64,000 nt of DNA from Pithys albifrons albifrons (Eukaryota; Chordata; Aves; Passeriformes; Thamnophilidae), in NCBI RefSeq assembly GCF_047495875.1, contig NC_092479.1:9012806-9076805 (forward strand), given 5' to 3'. Each line of letters begins with the position of its first letter. Within the stretch, counting starts at the first letter, position 1. A program made the position numbers and the translations under genes. The notes beneath the pieces were generated by a model. The model ran no database searches and was not told the origin of the DNA. It saw nothing but the letters and a program-made list of their open reading frames with translations. This document shows positions 54,601 to 64,000 of the stretch, one piece after another.

Positions 54601-56631
54601 TCCTGTCTTGGGCTGGGTTTAGTGTGGTGTTCACTGAGGTGATGCTGCTGCTGCTGCTGGTGAAGAGTCTGGTTTGGTGTTGTGCCATTCACGGTGCATT
54701 CCATGGGACAAGGTCCAACATCATGGGATGGACATGCCTGTTCTTCCCTCTGGGAGAGCCTTGTGTGGCAGTGCCACGGATTCTCACTGCTCCGGGCACA
54801 CAGGGAGGATCTGTCATCTCTCTCCCTCCACACCCCCTTCTCTCTGGAGGGTTTGGCATCACTGTGCCCTGGGCACACTCTGGGTTTTAAATAAGGCCTT
54901 AAGTGATGCAGGAACGTAGCCCAAAGAGATTGAAGTTGCTGTGCCTGTCAGACACTCTGGAGTGTCCCCTCCCCGTGGCAGTGGCACTGTGAGGTCCCTG
55001 CTGTCCCCTCCCCATGGCAGTGTCACTGTGAGGTCCCTGCTGTCCCCTCCCCATGGCAGTGGCACTGTGAGGTCCCTGCTGTCCCCTCCCCATGGCAGTG
55101 TCACTGTGAGGTCCCTGCTGTCCCCTCCCCGTGGCAGTGTCACTGTGAGGTCCCTGCTGTCCCCTCCCCATGGCAGTGTCACTGTGAGGTCCCTGCTGTC
55201 CCCTCCCCGTGGCAGTGGCACTGTGAGGTCCCTGCTGTCCCCTCACTGCCCTGGGAGGTTCTGCAGGAGGTTCTGCTGCACCACCCACCCCACCTGTGCC
55301 CTCTGTTTGCATTGGCAGAAGATCCTCCTGACCACTGAGAGTGGGCCAGAAGAGAAGGAGTTAATGGACAGAGTGCTCCCCTTGGAACCCAACAACAACG
55401 TGGTGTCCAGCCCAGACAGGGCTCACAGTCCCCAGCGCGGTGGGGCCGAGGGGACCCCGAGTGGTGGGAATGGCCCAGACTGTCCCGGGGACCCTCGAGT
55501 CAGAGACCACACCAACAACAGGATTGGTGAGCTTTGGGCTTTTGCCACTTTCCCCTTGTTTTTCCAATTTTACAACCATGCTGACAGTGCCATTCTGGGA
55601 TTATTTTGGATTATCAGTAAGATGCAAAGTGTTCAAATCTCCTGACAGAGACTGGGCTGGGTCTCCAGAATCTCTGACACACCAATACCTAATCATTGGA
55701 ATATAACACTTTCTTATTTCAATGTTTGCCTCAGTCACTTTTGAATCTGAAAGAAAATTGCTGCCTTCCTCCTTTTCATTCCAGAAGATGTAAATTTACA
55801 GAAAAGGTTTGAAATCCAAAACATGGCAGCTGGAAAATGATGCTGTAACACTGAGTGGGGATGGTGGTTCACAACTAAAGCATCATTTTCTTCTCTTGCT
55901 TTCACTGTAATAGCTGGAACTGGGTCTCCCACGTGTTCCCATAAAGTCTTTGATGCTCTCCCATGGCAGAGGTGGGAAGTGAAGTCAGGCAAGGCAGCTC
56001 CCTCAGGGAGAACAGTTCCCTGAGGCACTGATGGCTTGAGACATTCTGGCAGGAGCCCAGGACTTCTGCCCAGTGCTGATCTTTTCCCAAAGGCTGCTTT
56101 CAATGCAGGTGGTGTTGTTTCTTGAAACAGCAGGAGAATAAACCTTGGATTCTTCATATCTAGATCCCAATTAATTGCTTCTTCTAGCAGGCTCTTGTGA
56201 GTACCTTCTGCCTTTTCTGCTTTGTCCCTCTCCTGCAGTCCTACCTCGAGCTCAGTGGCTTCATCTCTGACCTACTTGATCTCAAATGCCCAGAGGCCCA
56301 ATAAAAAGTGTTGCATGAGAAGGAGCTGCCTCTGGGGCCAGCAGTGCTGGTTCACTCCCCTCAGCACTCCTTCCTTCCTTCCTCAGAAAAGCTCTACATC
56401 ATGAACGCCGACACCGTCATCGTGGGCTCCGTCTCGGAAGTGCCAGGGGGCAAGAACTGCCCTGCCCGGGGGTGTGACAGCAATGCTGATGCCCAGGAGG
56501 TCATGGGAGAGGAACTGCCAATGCACTACCCAGAGCAGGAGACAGAGTCCTTCCCAGGGAATGACGTGATGCTTCCTGTGGAAGAGGAGGGGAAGGAATT
56601 CCACCACCCCACCACTGCCACTGAAAAGTGA
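44088..56631 (+). CDS. TNFRSF8: TNF receptor superfamily member 8 (CD30)
   Basis: A type I membrane receptor of activated lymphocytes that binds CD30 ligand and signals through TRAFs to NF-kB. Ten exons: 44088-44159, 49862-49952, 51142-51267, 51885-52040, 52128-52221, 52641-52924, 53526-53636, 54447-54472, 55319-55526, 56387-56631; 470 aa, all phases consistent. Residues 1-22 form a signal peptide. Cysteine-rich domains span about 33-200 (NWFYDETAQSCCFQCPSG; KPRCDACVSCTAEPDLVEKQ; SSVCECRAGLFC). A Ser/Thr-rich stalk follows. The transmembrane segment is about 275-296 (GVLFWALTLCGLVLLGVLLF). The tail carries EKLYIMNADTVIVGSV, the TRAF-binding PEQET (438-442) and VEEEGKE (454-460), which are diagnostic of CD30. 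There is one CRD block, as in mouse, rather than the duplicated block of human (595 aa). Exon 8 (26 bp) is the least certain. Confidence 0.92.
44938..45472 (+). repeat. 36-bp minisatellite in TNFRSF8 intron 1
   Basis: About 15 copies of a 35-36-bp unit: GTTAACCCAGGACACCTG, then GGGGAAATGCAGGAGTGT. Variants alternate GGGGGAAA/GGTGGAAA and GTGTGTTAA/GTGAATGTTAA/GTGTGGTAA. Every unit carries an E-box (CACCTG). Confidence 0.93.
46855..47575 (+). repeat. 22-bp minisatellite in TNFRSF8 intron 1
   Basis: About 30 copies of a 22-bp unit, GGGGCAGTGCCCATGGAGCT plus GA, with shorter GGGGCAGAGCTGA variants. At 720 bp it is one of the longest arrays here. Long Pro/Ser/Leu-rich minus-strand ORFs over it are artefacts. 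Confidence 0.93.
48145..48435 (+). repeat. 18-bp minisatellite in TNFRSF8 intron 1
   Basis: About 16 copies of GCCCGGCCAGGTGTGCCA and close variants (AGATGTGCCT). The period is a multiple of three, so several frames on both strands stay open, giving repeats such as CQPGQV. One CpG per unit. Confidence 0.93.
48546..48600 (+). repeat. (GGGACA)n hexanucleotide repeat
   Basis: Nine consecutive perfect copies of GGGACA in TNFRSF8 intron 1, just after the 18-bp array. Confidence 0.95.
50657..50957 (+). repeat. 39-bp minisatellite in TNFRSF8 intron 2
   Basis: Nearly eight copies of a 39-bp unit, CCAGCTGGGCCAGTGCCTGT then CCCAGGACAGCAGCCCATG, almost identical to each other. Being 13 codons long it keeps both strands open; the plus frame would read a Pro/Gly-rich 13-residue repeat (GPVPVPGQQPMPA). 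Confidence 0.93.
51565..51735 (+). mobile_element. CR1 LINE fragment in TNFRSF8 intron 3
   Basis: Plus-orientation CR1 sequence: CCCTTCCTGTGAGGGTGGGC, GGTTGCCCAGAGAAGTTGTG, CAGGCCAGGCTGGACAGGGC and TTGGAGCAGCCTGGGCTGGT. The copy is partial: the GGCAGGGGG segment and the ATTCTATG terminus are missing or eroded. It does not reach exon 4. Confidence 0.9.
53060..53522 (+). repeat. 19-20-bp pyrimidine-rich minisatellite directly before the TNFRSF8 transmembrane exon
   Basis: About 23 copies of CCCCCTGTGCCCCTGCTCAG and shorter variants. Each unit is a pyrimidine run ending in CAG, resembling a 3' splice site. The array ends at the real acceptor (CTGTGCTGCAG, ending 53525) of the exon encoding the membrane span. 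Confidence 0.93.
54958..55245 (+). repeat. 39-bp minisatellite in TNFRSF8 intron 8
   Basis: Seven to eight copies of a 39-bp unit: CCGTGGCAGTGGCACTGTGA, then GGTCCCTGCTGTCCCCTCC. It lies about 75 bases before the acceptor of exon 9. The period is a multiple of three, so spurious frames remain open. Confidence 0.93.
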
Positions 56632-57254
56632 CAGCCCCCAGTGAGGAGTGAGGCTGCAGAGCCACCCAGAGAGACCCTGAGCTGGGTCTGGGAGGAGGGA
56701 GCACACCCAGTGCCTTGGGATACTGGGAGACCCCTGGAAAACACAGGACACACTGAAACAAGGAGAGCTGGAACCTCTTCCATCTACCCAATGACAGGGT
56801 CATCCAGGCCTTTGGCCTTCAGAGCTGATGTCAAATCTTTCTCTTCCCCTCCCTCTCCCAGTATGATGCTGGAAACAAATTTGAACCAAAGCTGCCTAAT
56901 TAGAGGACATTTGATTGTCAGTTGAATCTCACAACTTGCTTAGTCTGCGCCAAGGAATGGACTGAAATCTCTGTCTGGTCACTTCGATCAGCTGTGAAGG
57001 TTCTGGCCAGGATTCCAACTCAAGCTTGAGATGCAGCCATGAACGTTGTTCAATAGGTTGTTTTTATTTCAGTACTTCCCATTTTGGCAAATATTTTGCA
57101 ACATCTGGAATTTTCTTATGGCCTCTTGCCTGAAAGTGATGACAACTTCACTTTTCCTTAGCACAAAGAACTCTCAAGATTGTGGACCTCTTGTTTCCTG
57201 AGTAAATAGGATGAAAAGGTGCCACCCAGGCTCAGAAAACAGAAGGCAAATAAA
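56632..57254 (+). other. TNFRSF8: TNFRSF8 3'UTR with poly(A) signal AATAAA at 57249-57254
   Basis: The first canonical AATAAA after the stop is at 57249-57254, giving a 3'UTR of about 620 bases. No coding feature is seen here. Confidence 0.6.
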
Positions 57255-58678
57255 TGCATTGAGGTCCACTGTACTTCAGGCCATTCTTTCTAGGTTTCCA
57301 AGTCTGATTTTTACTATTTCAAATCATCAGTAGGTGTATAAAAACCAGCATCTTCTGATGGAAACTGCCTGAACTTCTGGCTCTTCAACCATGGGTTTCA
57401 CCCAGTGTGGAGCCTGTAAGAAGGGAAATGAAGAAAAGAAACTATTTTTCTGCAGAAAGAAAGACTGAAAAAGAGGCACAGCCATTACATTCCATAACAT
57501 TGTTGATAGCTACTTGTTTTAGAAGTGTTCATCATCGTCAGGGTGACACTGATTTGCATATCCCTTGGAAACAAACCCTTTTGTGGTTGACTGGCTTGTG
57601 TTATGCTGCCTGTTCAGTGACTGTAAATGGAATAATGCTGACTATACTTTTGCACAGGACAATGGAAAATGAGCAAGATCACAAAGTGTGTCTTAATAGT
57701 CAGAAAAGGAACCACAAAAACCATTATGTGCTTGATATTTTGCCCCGACTGAAGGACTGAAATAACGTAAGGGCATAAACAGCTTCTTGGCCCAACATTA
57801 TCTGTGGCAGTCAGGGCTGTCAGTTTGGAGGAGCAGCTCAGCCTGGCTGGAGTCTCTGCCTGCACATCTGCCTTCCCCACAGCTCTGCAGCAGCAGCTGG
57901 ATCTGGATCCAGGATGGCCAGGAGTTTGCTCAGCCTTTGCCATTCATTCATATCGCCCTTAGTTTTTCTTCCCTCTTTTGAATTTCCTGGTGCAATCTGC
58001 CTCCATTAGCACCTGTGGCAACAGGTCACAGACACCGTGCACTGTGTAAAGAGGGACATTTCACACTTTTAAACTGGTCTTTTTATTTCAGTGAGTGCCA
58101 CTAGTTCTTGTCTTACAGAAGTCAGTGAGTAGCTTTTGTTTTGTTGGTTTGTTTTTTGGGTTTATTTTGCTACTGAGTTGCTTTTGTGATTCTTTATTGT
58201 ATCCTCCTCAGCCTCCCAGCTGAGTTCCTGTCTCTTGATATTTCTCATGTAACTTGGATGCTCCAGTGCCTTGGTCATCTTAGTTGAACTCTCCCACATT
58301 TACAATAACTTCACTACAGACTTTATTTTAGAAAACACCAATTTGTGAACCCACAAACCAAAAAACCACATTCACCTGCTGTCACTGTCAGGGCTGCTCT
58401 GCAATGACAGCCAATTGTACAGCTCAGCTCTGTATCTATATAAAGCTTTTTTACTGGAACAGCTTTCTTGATGAAACATATTCATTGCAACCTGCTGGAT
58501 GTGTAATAATCGGTTGGTTTAACAGTGCTGGTAATCTCGGAATTAAAGGCTACATGGATTTTAAGCCACGGCCGTGCTTTTCTTGGTGGCATGTAAAGGT
58601 TTCATTGTTGATCATTTCAGTGCCTGCAGCAGTTGCAGAAAAAATATTTTTGCAAGAAATCCACTTGAAGCTCATGAG
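57255..58678. other. Intergenic region between TNFRSF8 and the tandem array, no gene seen
   Basis: About 1.4 kb. The longest plus ORF (57407-57760, 117 codons) has no recognisable domain and no splice or promoter context. I looked here for cysteine-rich TNF-receptor exons, because TNFRSF1B would be expected, and found none. Confidence 0.5.
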
Positions 58679-59733
58679 GCCGCCAGGGGGCGGTAAGGAG
58701 CACAGCCGCCAGGGGGCGGTAAGGAGCACACCCACCCGCCAGGGGGCGGTAAGGAGCACAGCCGCCAGGGGGCGGTAAGGAGCACACCCTCCCGCCAGGG
58801 GGCGGTAAGGAGCACAGCCGCCAGGGGGCGGTAAGGGGCACACCCGCCAGGGGGCGGTAAGGAGCACAGCCGCCAGGGGGCGGTAATGAGCACACCCACC
58901 CGCCAGGGGGCGGTAAGGAGCACAGCCGCCAGGGGGCGGTAAGGAGCACAGCACACCCGCCAGGGGGCGGTAAGGAGCACAGCCCGCCAGGGGGCGGTAA
59001 GGAGCACAGCCGCCAGGGGGCAGTAAGGAGCACAGCCCGCCAGGGGGCGGTAAGGAGCACAGCCCGCCAGGGGGCGGTAAGGAGCACACTCACCCGCCAG
59101 GGGGCGGTAAGGAGCACACCCGCCAGGGGGCGGTAAGGGGCACAGCCGCCAGGGGGCGGTAAGGAGCACACTCACCCGCCAGGGGGCGGTAAGGAGCAGA
59201 GCACAGCCGCCAGGGGGCGGTAAGGAGCACACTCACCCGCCAGGGGGCGGTAAGGAGCAGAGCACAGCCGCCAGGGGGCGGTAAGGAGCACACTCACCCG
59301 CCAGGGGGCGGTAAGGAGCAGAGCACAGCCGCCAGGGGGCGGTAAGGAGCACACCCACCCGCCAGGGGGCGCTAAGGAGCACAGCCGCCAGGGGGCGGTA
59401 AGGGGCACAGCCGCCAGGGGGCGGTAAGGAGCACACCCACCCGCCAGGGGGCGGTAAGGAGCACAGCCGCCAGGGGGCGGTAAGGAGCACACCCACCCGC
59501 CAGGGGGCGGTAAGGGGCACACCCGCCAGGGGGCGGTAAGGAGCACAGCCGCCAGGGGGCGGTAAGGAGCACACTCACCCGCCAGGGGGCGGTAAGGGGC
59601 ACACCCGCCAGGGGGCGGTAAGGAGCACAGCCGCCAGGGGGCGGTAAGGAGCACAGCCGCCAGGGGGCGGTAAGGAGCACACCCACCCGCCAGGGGGCGC
59701 TAAGGAGCACAGCCGCCAGGGGGCGGTGCCGAG
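58679..59733 (+). repeat. Array of about 38 CTCF-core-like repeats upstream of VPS13D
   Basis: A 1.05-kb array of 27-34-bp units, each with the invariant core CCGCCAGGGGGCGGTAAGGA followed by GCACA and a short variable linker (GC, CCCAC, CTCAC, GCAGAGCACA). All copies point the same way. The core fits the 16 central positions of the CTCF consensus (CCASYAGRKGGCRSYV) apart from G for A at its third position. Two copies (near 59361 and 59688) read GGGGGCGCTA, the preferred CTCF form; one reads GGGGGCAGTA. The core also contains a GC box. A degenerate last copy merges into the CpG island. Confidence 0.95.
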
Positions 59734-60290
59734 CCCAGCCCGCCCTCAGGGGCGGTGCCGATCGATCGCTCGGCGCTCCCGCCGCCCGTGCCGCCCCCGA
59801 GCCCGCCCGGAGCGCAGGTGGGTGGGGGGGGCCGGGGGGACACGTGAGGGACTCACAGGGGGGACAGACCGGAGGGGACACGGAGGGACCGGGGGGACAC
59901 GGGGACAGCCCCGGCCCCGCTCCCCTTCACTGCTGCGTCAGCCGCCGCTGCCGGCCCGGGCCCTCCTGCCGCGCCGGCCGGTGGGCGAGGGGGCGGCGCC
60001 GGGGCCGGGGCAGGGGCCAGGCCGGGCTCCCCCCGCGGGGCAGCGCGGGGACGGGCCGGGGGGCCGCAGGGCCTGCCCGCCCGCCCTGCGGGCCGCTCTG
60101 GCCGGGGGGCCTCGGGGCCCGCCCGGGCCGGGCCGGACTGACACGCTGGGCCCGCCCGGGCCGGGGGTCTCTGCCCCGGCGGTCCCAGCACAGGCCCGGC
60201 CCCGGCAGGCCCCGTTCCCGCCGGGCCGTGCTGCCCTCACAGCCCCGGCTGTGCCGCGTGAGTTCCGTGTCAGGGAAACTAAAGCAGGCA
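59734..60290 (+). promoter_or_regulatory. CpG island, probable VPS13D promoter and first non-coding exon
   Basis: About 550 bp of very high CpG density following the tandem array and 1.7 kb upstream of the first VPS13D coding exon. A candidate first-exon donor is GAGCGCAG then GTGGGTGG at about 59817. No TATA box is seen. Minus-strand ORFs are composition artefacts. Confidence 0.65.
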
Positions 60291-61883
60291 CAGAAATAAA
60301 TGGGTTGCTTCGCTCCGCCAGCGGCACAGGAGTGCCATTTTTACTATGATTAAAAATGTAAAAGCCTGAAAACACTGCGAAGGTTCCCGGGTGGTTTTTC
60401 CGTCCCACAGTGCAGGTTAAGGAGGTTTTTGCCTGTTCCAGCCTCGGTGCCCCCAGGGCTGGAGCTGCGCGGGCACTGCGGGGTCTCAGGGCCGATCATC
60501 CCCTCTCTGCTCCCAAATTCTGCACATCTTTCCTCTGCTTTGCCTCCAAACACCTGTAGATTTCTCTTTTATTAACTTGTTTTTTGTTAGCAATATGACA
60601 AGATGACAGGGTTTGCTTTTGATTGATCTTCAGCTTTCTTGTTGCTTTTATTGGAATGAAAACCTGCAATATAAGCTGTGGCCCATAAATACAAGTGCTC
60701 AGGCTTTGTTATGTGCATTAATACTATTGGGCTTGAAAACTGCCGAGAAACTTTGCAAAGCCAGAAACGTTCAACACAAATTTAACCTGAGGCTGTGACA
60801 GTGCAGTTCCCCTGCTGCCCTTTCTGTTTGCCTGTGCAGGACAGCATGGTTTCACTTTCTGCCTTCAGAAAGAGCCTTTCGTTATTTCCTTAGTTCGGGT
60901 TATTTTATTTAACTGTGAGTTGAATATTTTCACTGGCTTTTAAAAAAAGAAAGGCTTAAATGGGGTTGCCCAAAGTCAAGCAAACCTCACCATGAGAAAA
61001 CCCTCAATGCTAATGTGAAATTTAAAATGTGCCTCTTGAAGTTGTTGTTTCCTTCTGTTGTCAGATGTAAATGACTTCTGTCTCTTGCTTTCTGCTCTGT
61101 GGAACTCAGTGGTTGAGGGAGGTCTGGGGGACTGGGAGAGTTTTTTAAGCACAAAGGGGATATGGGTAGTCCATTCTGCCCCAAAGGAATGGCCCGTGTG
61201 CTTTTCCCTGACTGTGCCAGCTCCATCCTGCCCCTGCAGAACCTCCCAGGGCTTTTGCAATTCAGTGGTTAAAGACTTGCACAGCGACCTTGGGGTTTCT
61301 CTGCCCTGGTTACCAACAATTTGAGCCAGAAGTGGCTGGAGAAGGAGCTGTTGGCCAGGGGTGCTGCTCTGGTGGAGCCTCTCCCTTCCCCAGTGCAGGA
61401 ATCGCTGCTGTCACTTTGCAGACCTGCTGGAGTAACTGGTGATGAGCTATTTTGGGGCCGTGTATCTGGTTACTTCCCACACACAGGCTCTCCCAAAAAG
61501 GGAGCCAGGGAGTTGCTTCACAGATGTCATGTAAGAATTCTACAGAAAGGCAGTCACAGCTCTGGGGTGCTGAACCAGTGGGAGGAAATGTGGCACCAGA
61601 GGTCGAGGAGGCCTGTGCAAAAGTGCTTCAGGTCAGCGTGGAAGTTTGGCCTGCCCTTTTCTGGAACAGGATTGTGGATTGGCCTTGTCAGTTATTGCAA
61701 CAGAATGTGGTGTTTTGTGTGAAACCCTTTTGACACACAAAGCATTTTTAAGGTAGAAATCAAACCTAGTGCTTTTGCTTCTCTTTAGGCAGACCACAGT
61801 AAGAATTGCAGTCACAGTGGGATGTCAGCTCTGCTGAGAGGGGATATTTCAAACAATAATTTTCTGCTTGTTTTTTCTTTCAG
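60291..61883 (+). other. VPS13D 5'UTR intron, no feature recognised
   Basis: About 1.6 kb of ordinary composition between the CpG island and the start-codon exon. The ORF at 61321-61722 has no family resemblance. No repeat family was recognised. Confidence 0.5.
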
Positions 61884-61955
61884 AGCAAGACTAATTATGG
61901 AACAGCAATCCCCAAAATGACAGCAAACCATTAGGTGCCTCCCTCCAGGACAGTC

Positions 61956-64000
61956 ATGTTGGAAGGATTGGTGGCCTGGGTCCTCAACACCTACCTGGGC
62001 AAATATGTCACCAACCTGAACACAGACCAGCTCTCCGTGGCCCTTCTCAAGGGTGAGGGAGGCCTGGGGCATTTTCACACTGTCATTTCAAACAAGAGCA
62101 GTGTCATGTTCTTGTAATGACTGGAAGGTGAAATAGAAGTAATCACTTGATGTTGTGTTTAACATCAGAGTTGGTGCTAGAACTTTCCTGTGGCAGGAAT
62201 TGTTCTGCAGTCTTTGCTTCTTCCCTTTTGGTGCTTGTAGTTCCTGCCCTGTAATCTGATTTGTGTCATGGTGTGGCCATGAGTTCTGTACTTTGGACAT
62301 CCTCCACTCTGCTCTCTGCTTCACCCTTTGCTGCTGTTTCTGCTGTTTCTGAACAGTGTTTTGTGACACTCAAAGGCTTTTCTGTGTGAGCTTTTGACAA
62401 TACTAAGAAGGTAACTCTGTCTTTTGACAAGTCAATAAGGACAGGCTTCTTCCCTGGTTCCAGTGCAGTTCAGATCTCAAACTCACACAGTTTGCTTCTA
62501 GGTGACCTCAGCAATAGTTTGAGCACATGACACCAGGCAATTAACAAGCTTATTAAGTAACCACTGTGATGGTAACACAACCTGAAGTGGTAGGTTGGCT
62601 CTGCTCATTAAATCCTCTTTGATTTTTTTAAAAGCACCTTGCCAGTCATTTTAGGCTTCCAGTGTCCCAGCTGGCTCTTCAGCATAATTTTGTTTAGCAG
62701 ACTTGTCTTTTTTTCTGCTTTGTGTAGGTGCTGTTGAATTGGAAAACTTGCCCCTGAAAAAAGATGCTTTAAAGGAACTGGAATTACCATTTGAAGTAAA
62801 GGCAGGTTTGTATTTTGCTCGTGTGTGCAGGACAGATGTTTTGTGAGCAGGAAATATTGCAGGTTTTAGGGGACCCCTTACCTGGGAGTCAGGGCTTGAA
62901 GAAATGGGCTGGCCTGATTTTCAGGTTGTCTCCTTTTAGCTTGTTTGTTTCCTACACCACTTTTCTTTTGAGGTTTTCTGGGGGATAACACAGTGAGTTT
63001 TCACAGGAATCTGAGTGTCTCTGGTTTTTATATCCAGGTTTCATTGGCAAAATAACACTGCAGATCCCCTTCTGTCGTCCCCATGTGGATCCCTGGGTGA
63101 TCTCTGTCTCAAAGCTGCACTTAATTGGTGCACCAGAAAGAAAAGGAGAGTTTGATGAGGAAAGGGAGAGGTTGCAGGAGAGAGAACACAAGAAAGCCCT
63201 TCTGCTGGCACTGGAAGAAAAATGGAAGGTGAGTCACACTTGTGTTTCATGGTGAAGAAACCTCTGTGGTGCATGGATTGTATTTAACTCTCCTATCAAG
63301 TGGGAGAACAAATGCACAGGAAATGAAGTCAGAATTTGATTTGTACTTGCTGACATGCTGCAATTTGTGCCCCACCCCTCACCACCATGTCCCACAAGTG
63401 CTGGAGATACTGGAGTAGTTGGGGTTTTTCCTTCTCCCTGTTAATGGTGGTTTCTGTGTAAAAAGGTGTATTATCTCTGACCAGCTGTTGCAGTGGTTCC
63501 AAGTGCTTACCCTGTTTTCTCTTTTAGAAAGAACAACAGCAGAAGGGGGAATCTTACTGGTACTCAGTCACTGCATCTGTAGTCACAAGGATTGTAGAGA
63601 ACATTGAAGTAAGTCCTTGAGTCTTTGGTTGGCAGTTACACATTTACAATGGAGAGTAATAGTGGGGTAGCAAAAAAAGTACACTGTGTTTGGAAGTAGC
63701 TTGTTGGTTTTGGGGAGAAGGGCAGGAACCAGTGGGGTCTGAGGAGAAGACAGAACAAGAGAATCCAAATACAGAAATGAGGAACAGGATTTCTGTGAGG
63801 TCTAAAAAACTACCAGAAATTTGTAGGAGAATTGCAGAAATTAAATAGTAAATTGCCTCAGTATTAATGAGAAGTACTGCTGTGTGCTCTAGTGATGGAC
63901 ACAGCATGTCTAGCAATGTTTTTTCTGCCTAGTTAAAAATCCAGGATGTGCATTTGAGGTTTGAAGATGGTGTCACCAACCCCTCACAGCCCTTTGCCTT
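61956..64000 (+). CDS. VPS13D: VPS13D, N-terminal exons (partial, runs off right edge)
   Basis: A very large bridge-like lipid transfer protein (over 4,000 aa in human) acting at ER-mitochondria/peroxisome contacts and needed for mitochondrial clearance. Exons seen: 61956-62052, 62728-62805, 63038-63228, 63528-63608 and 63933 to the edge; phases join without a stop. The protein begins [20 protein letters not shown], the chorein-domain start typical of VPS13 proteins, continues through [19 protein letters not shown] and [14 protein letters not shown], and reaches [24 protein letters not shown] at the edge. The start-codon exon opens at an acceptor ending 61883 (TTTCTTTCAG), leaving 72 bases of 5'UTR. 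Charged helix residues [18 protein letters not shown] are also typical of the family. Confidence 0.95.

Noticed and set aside
57407..57760. 117-codon plus ORF downstream of TNFRSF8, considered as a TNFRSF1B remnant
   Set aside because: It has no cysteine-rich-domain spacing, no signal peptide and no splice context; it lies just beyond the TNFRSF8 poly(A) signal.
58679..59733. Regularly spaced repeats resembling a CRISPR array
   Set aside because: The host is a vertebrate, the linkers between cores are not unique spacers but a handful of recurring variants, and no cas-like gene is present. A minisatellite with CTCF-like cores fits better.
58550..59881. Several overlapping minus-strand ORFs of 110-190 codons with Leu/Pro/Gly repeats (CSLPPPGG, APYRPLAG)
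   Set aside because: They arise because the repeat lacks stop codons in several frames; all three frames show the same kind of repeat protein.

Overview
The window looks like a gene-dense stretch of a bird genome, most likely a songbird. The genes have many short introns with vertebrate GT-AG splicing, CpG-island promoters, CR1 LINE fragments and many GC-rich minisatellites, as is usual on avian microchromosomes. A tRNA-headed SINE fragment with a CR1-like tail near 32.2 kb resembles the passerine TguSINE family. Gene order matches human 1p36.22: KIAA2013 (-), PLOD1 (+), MFN2 (+), MIIP (+), TNFRSF8/CD30 (+), VPS13D (+). All exon coordinates were worked out by hand from splice sites, reading phase and protein similarity recalled from knowledge of the families; no search was run.

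Layout. 1-933 is the N-terminal part of KIAA2013 on the minus strand. 934-3044 is a head-to-head intergenic region with hexamer, 17-bp and (CAGACA)n arrays. 3045-17247 is PLOD1 (19 coding exons, 731 aa). 18.8-19.1 kb is the MFN2 CpG-island promoter with ZNF143-, NRF1- and YY1-like sites, and MFN2 itself occupies 20256-27991 (17 coding exons, 755 aa) followed by a long 3'UTR. 31.3-32.5 kb is a block of pentamer, purine and CTG repeats around a CpG island that is probably the MIIP promoter; MIIP coding exons run 33458-38385. 39.1-43.6 kb has no gene I can identify. TNFRSF8 runs 44088-56631 (10 coding exons, 470 aa), and its introns carry at least seven separate tandem arrays. 58.68-59.73 kb is an array of about 38 same-strand copies of a CTCF-core-like sequence directly upstream of a CpG island that is probably the VPS13D promoter. 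VPS13D starts at 61956 and runs off the right edge.

The genes are functionally unrelated neighbours: collagen lysine hydroxylation (PLOD1), mitochondrial fusion (MFN2), cell migration control (MIIP), lymphocyte TNF-receptor signalling (TNFRSF8) and lipid transfer/mitochondrial clearance (VPS13D). The most interesting structures are the CTCF-like array, two minisatellites that repeat 3'-splice-site-like sequence just upstream of functionally decisive exons (the PLOD1 catalytic exon and the TNFRSF8 transmembrane exon), and the absence of TNFRSF1B from its expected place between TNFRSF8 and VPS13D.
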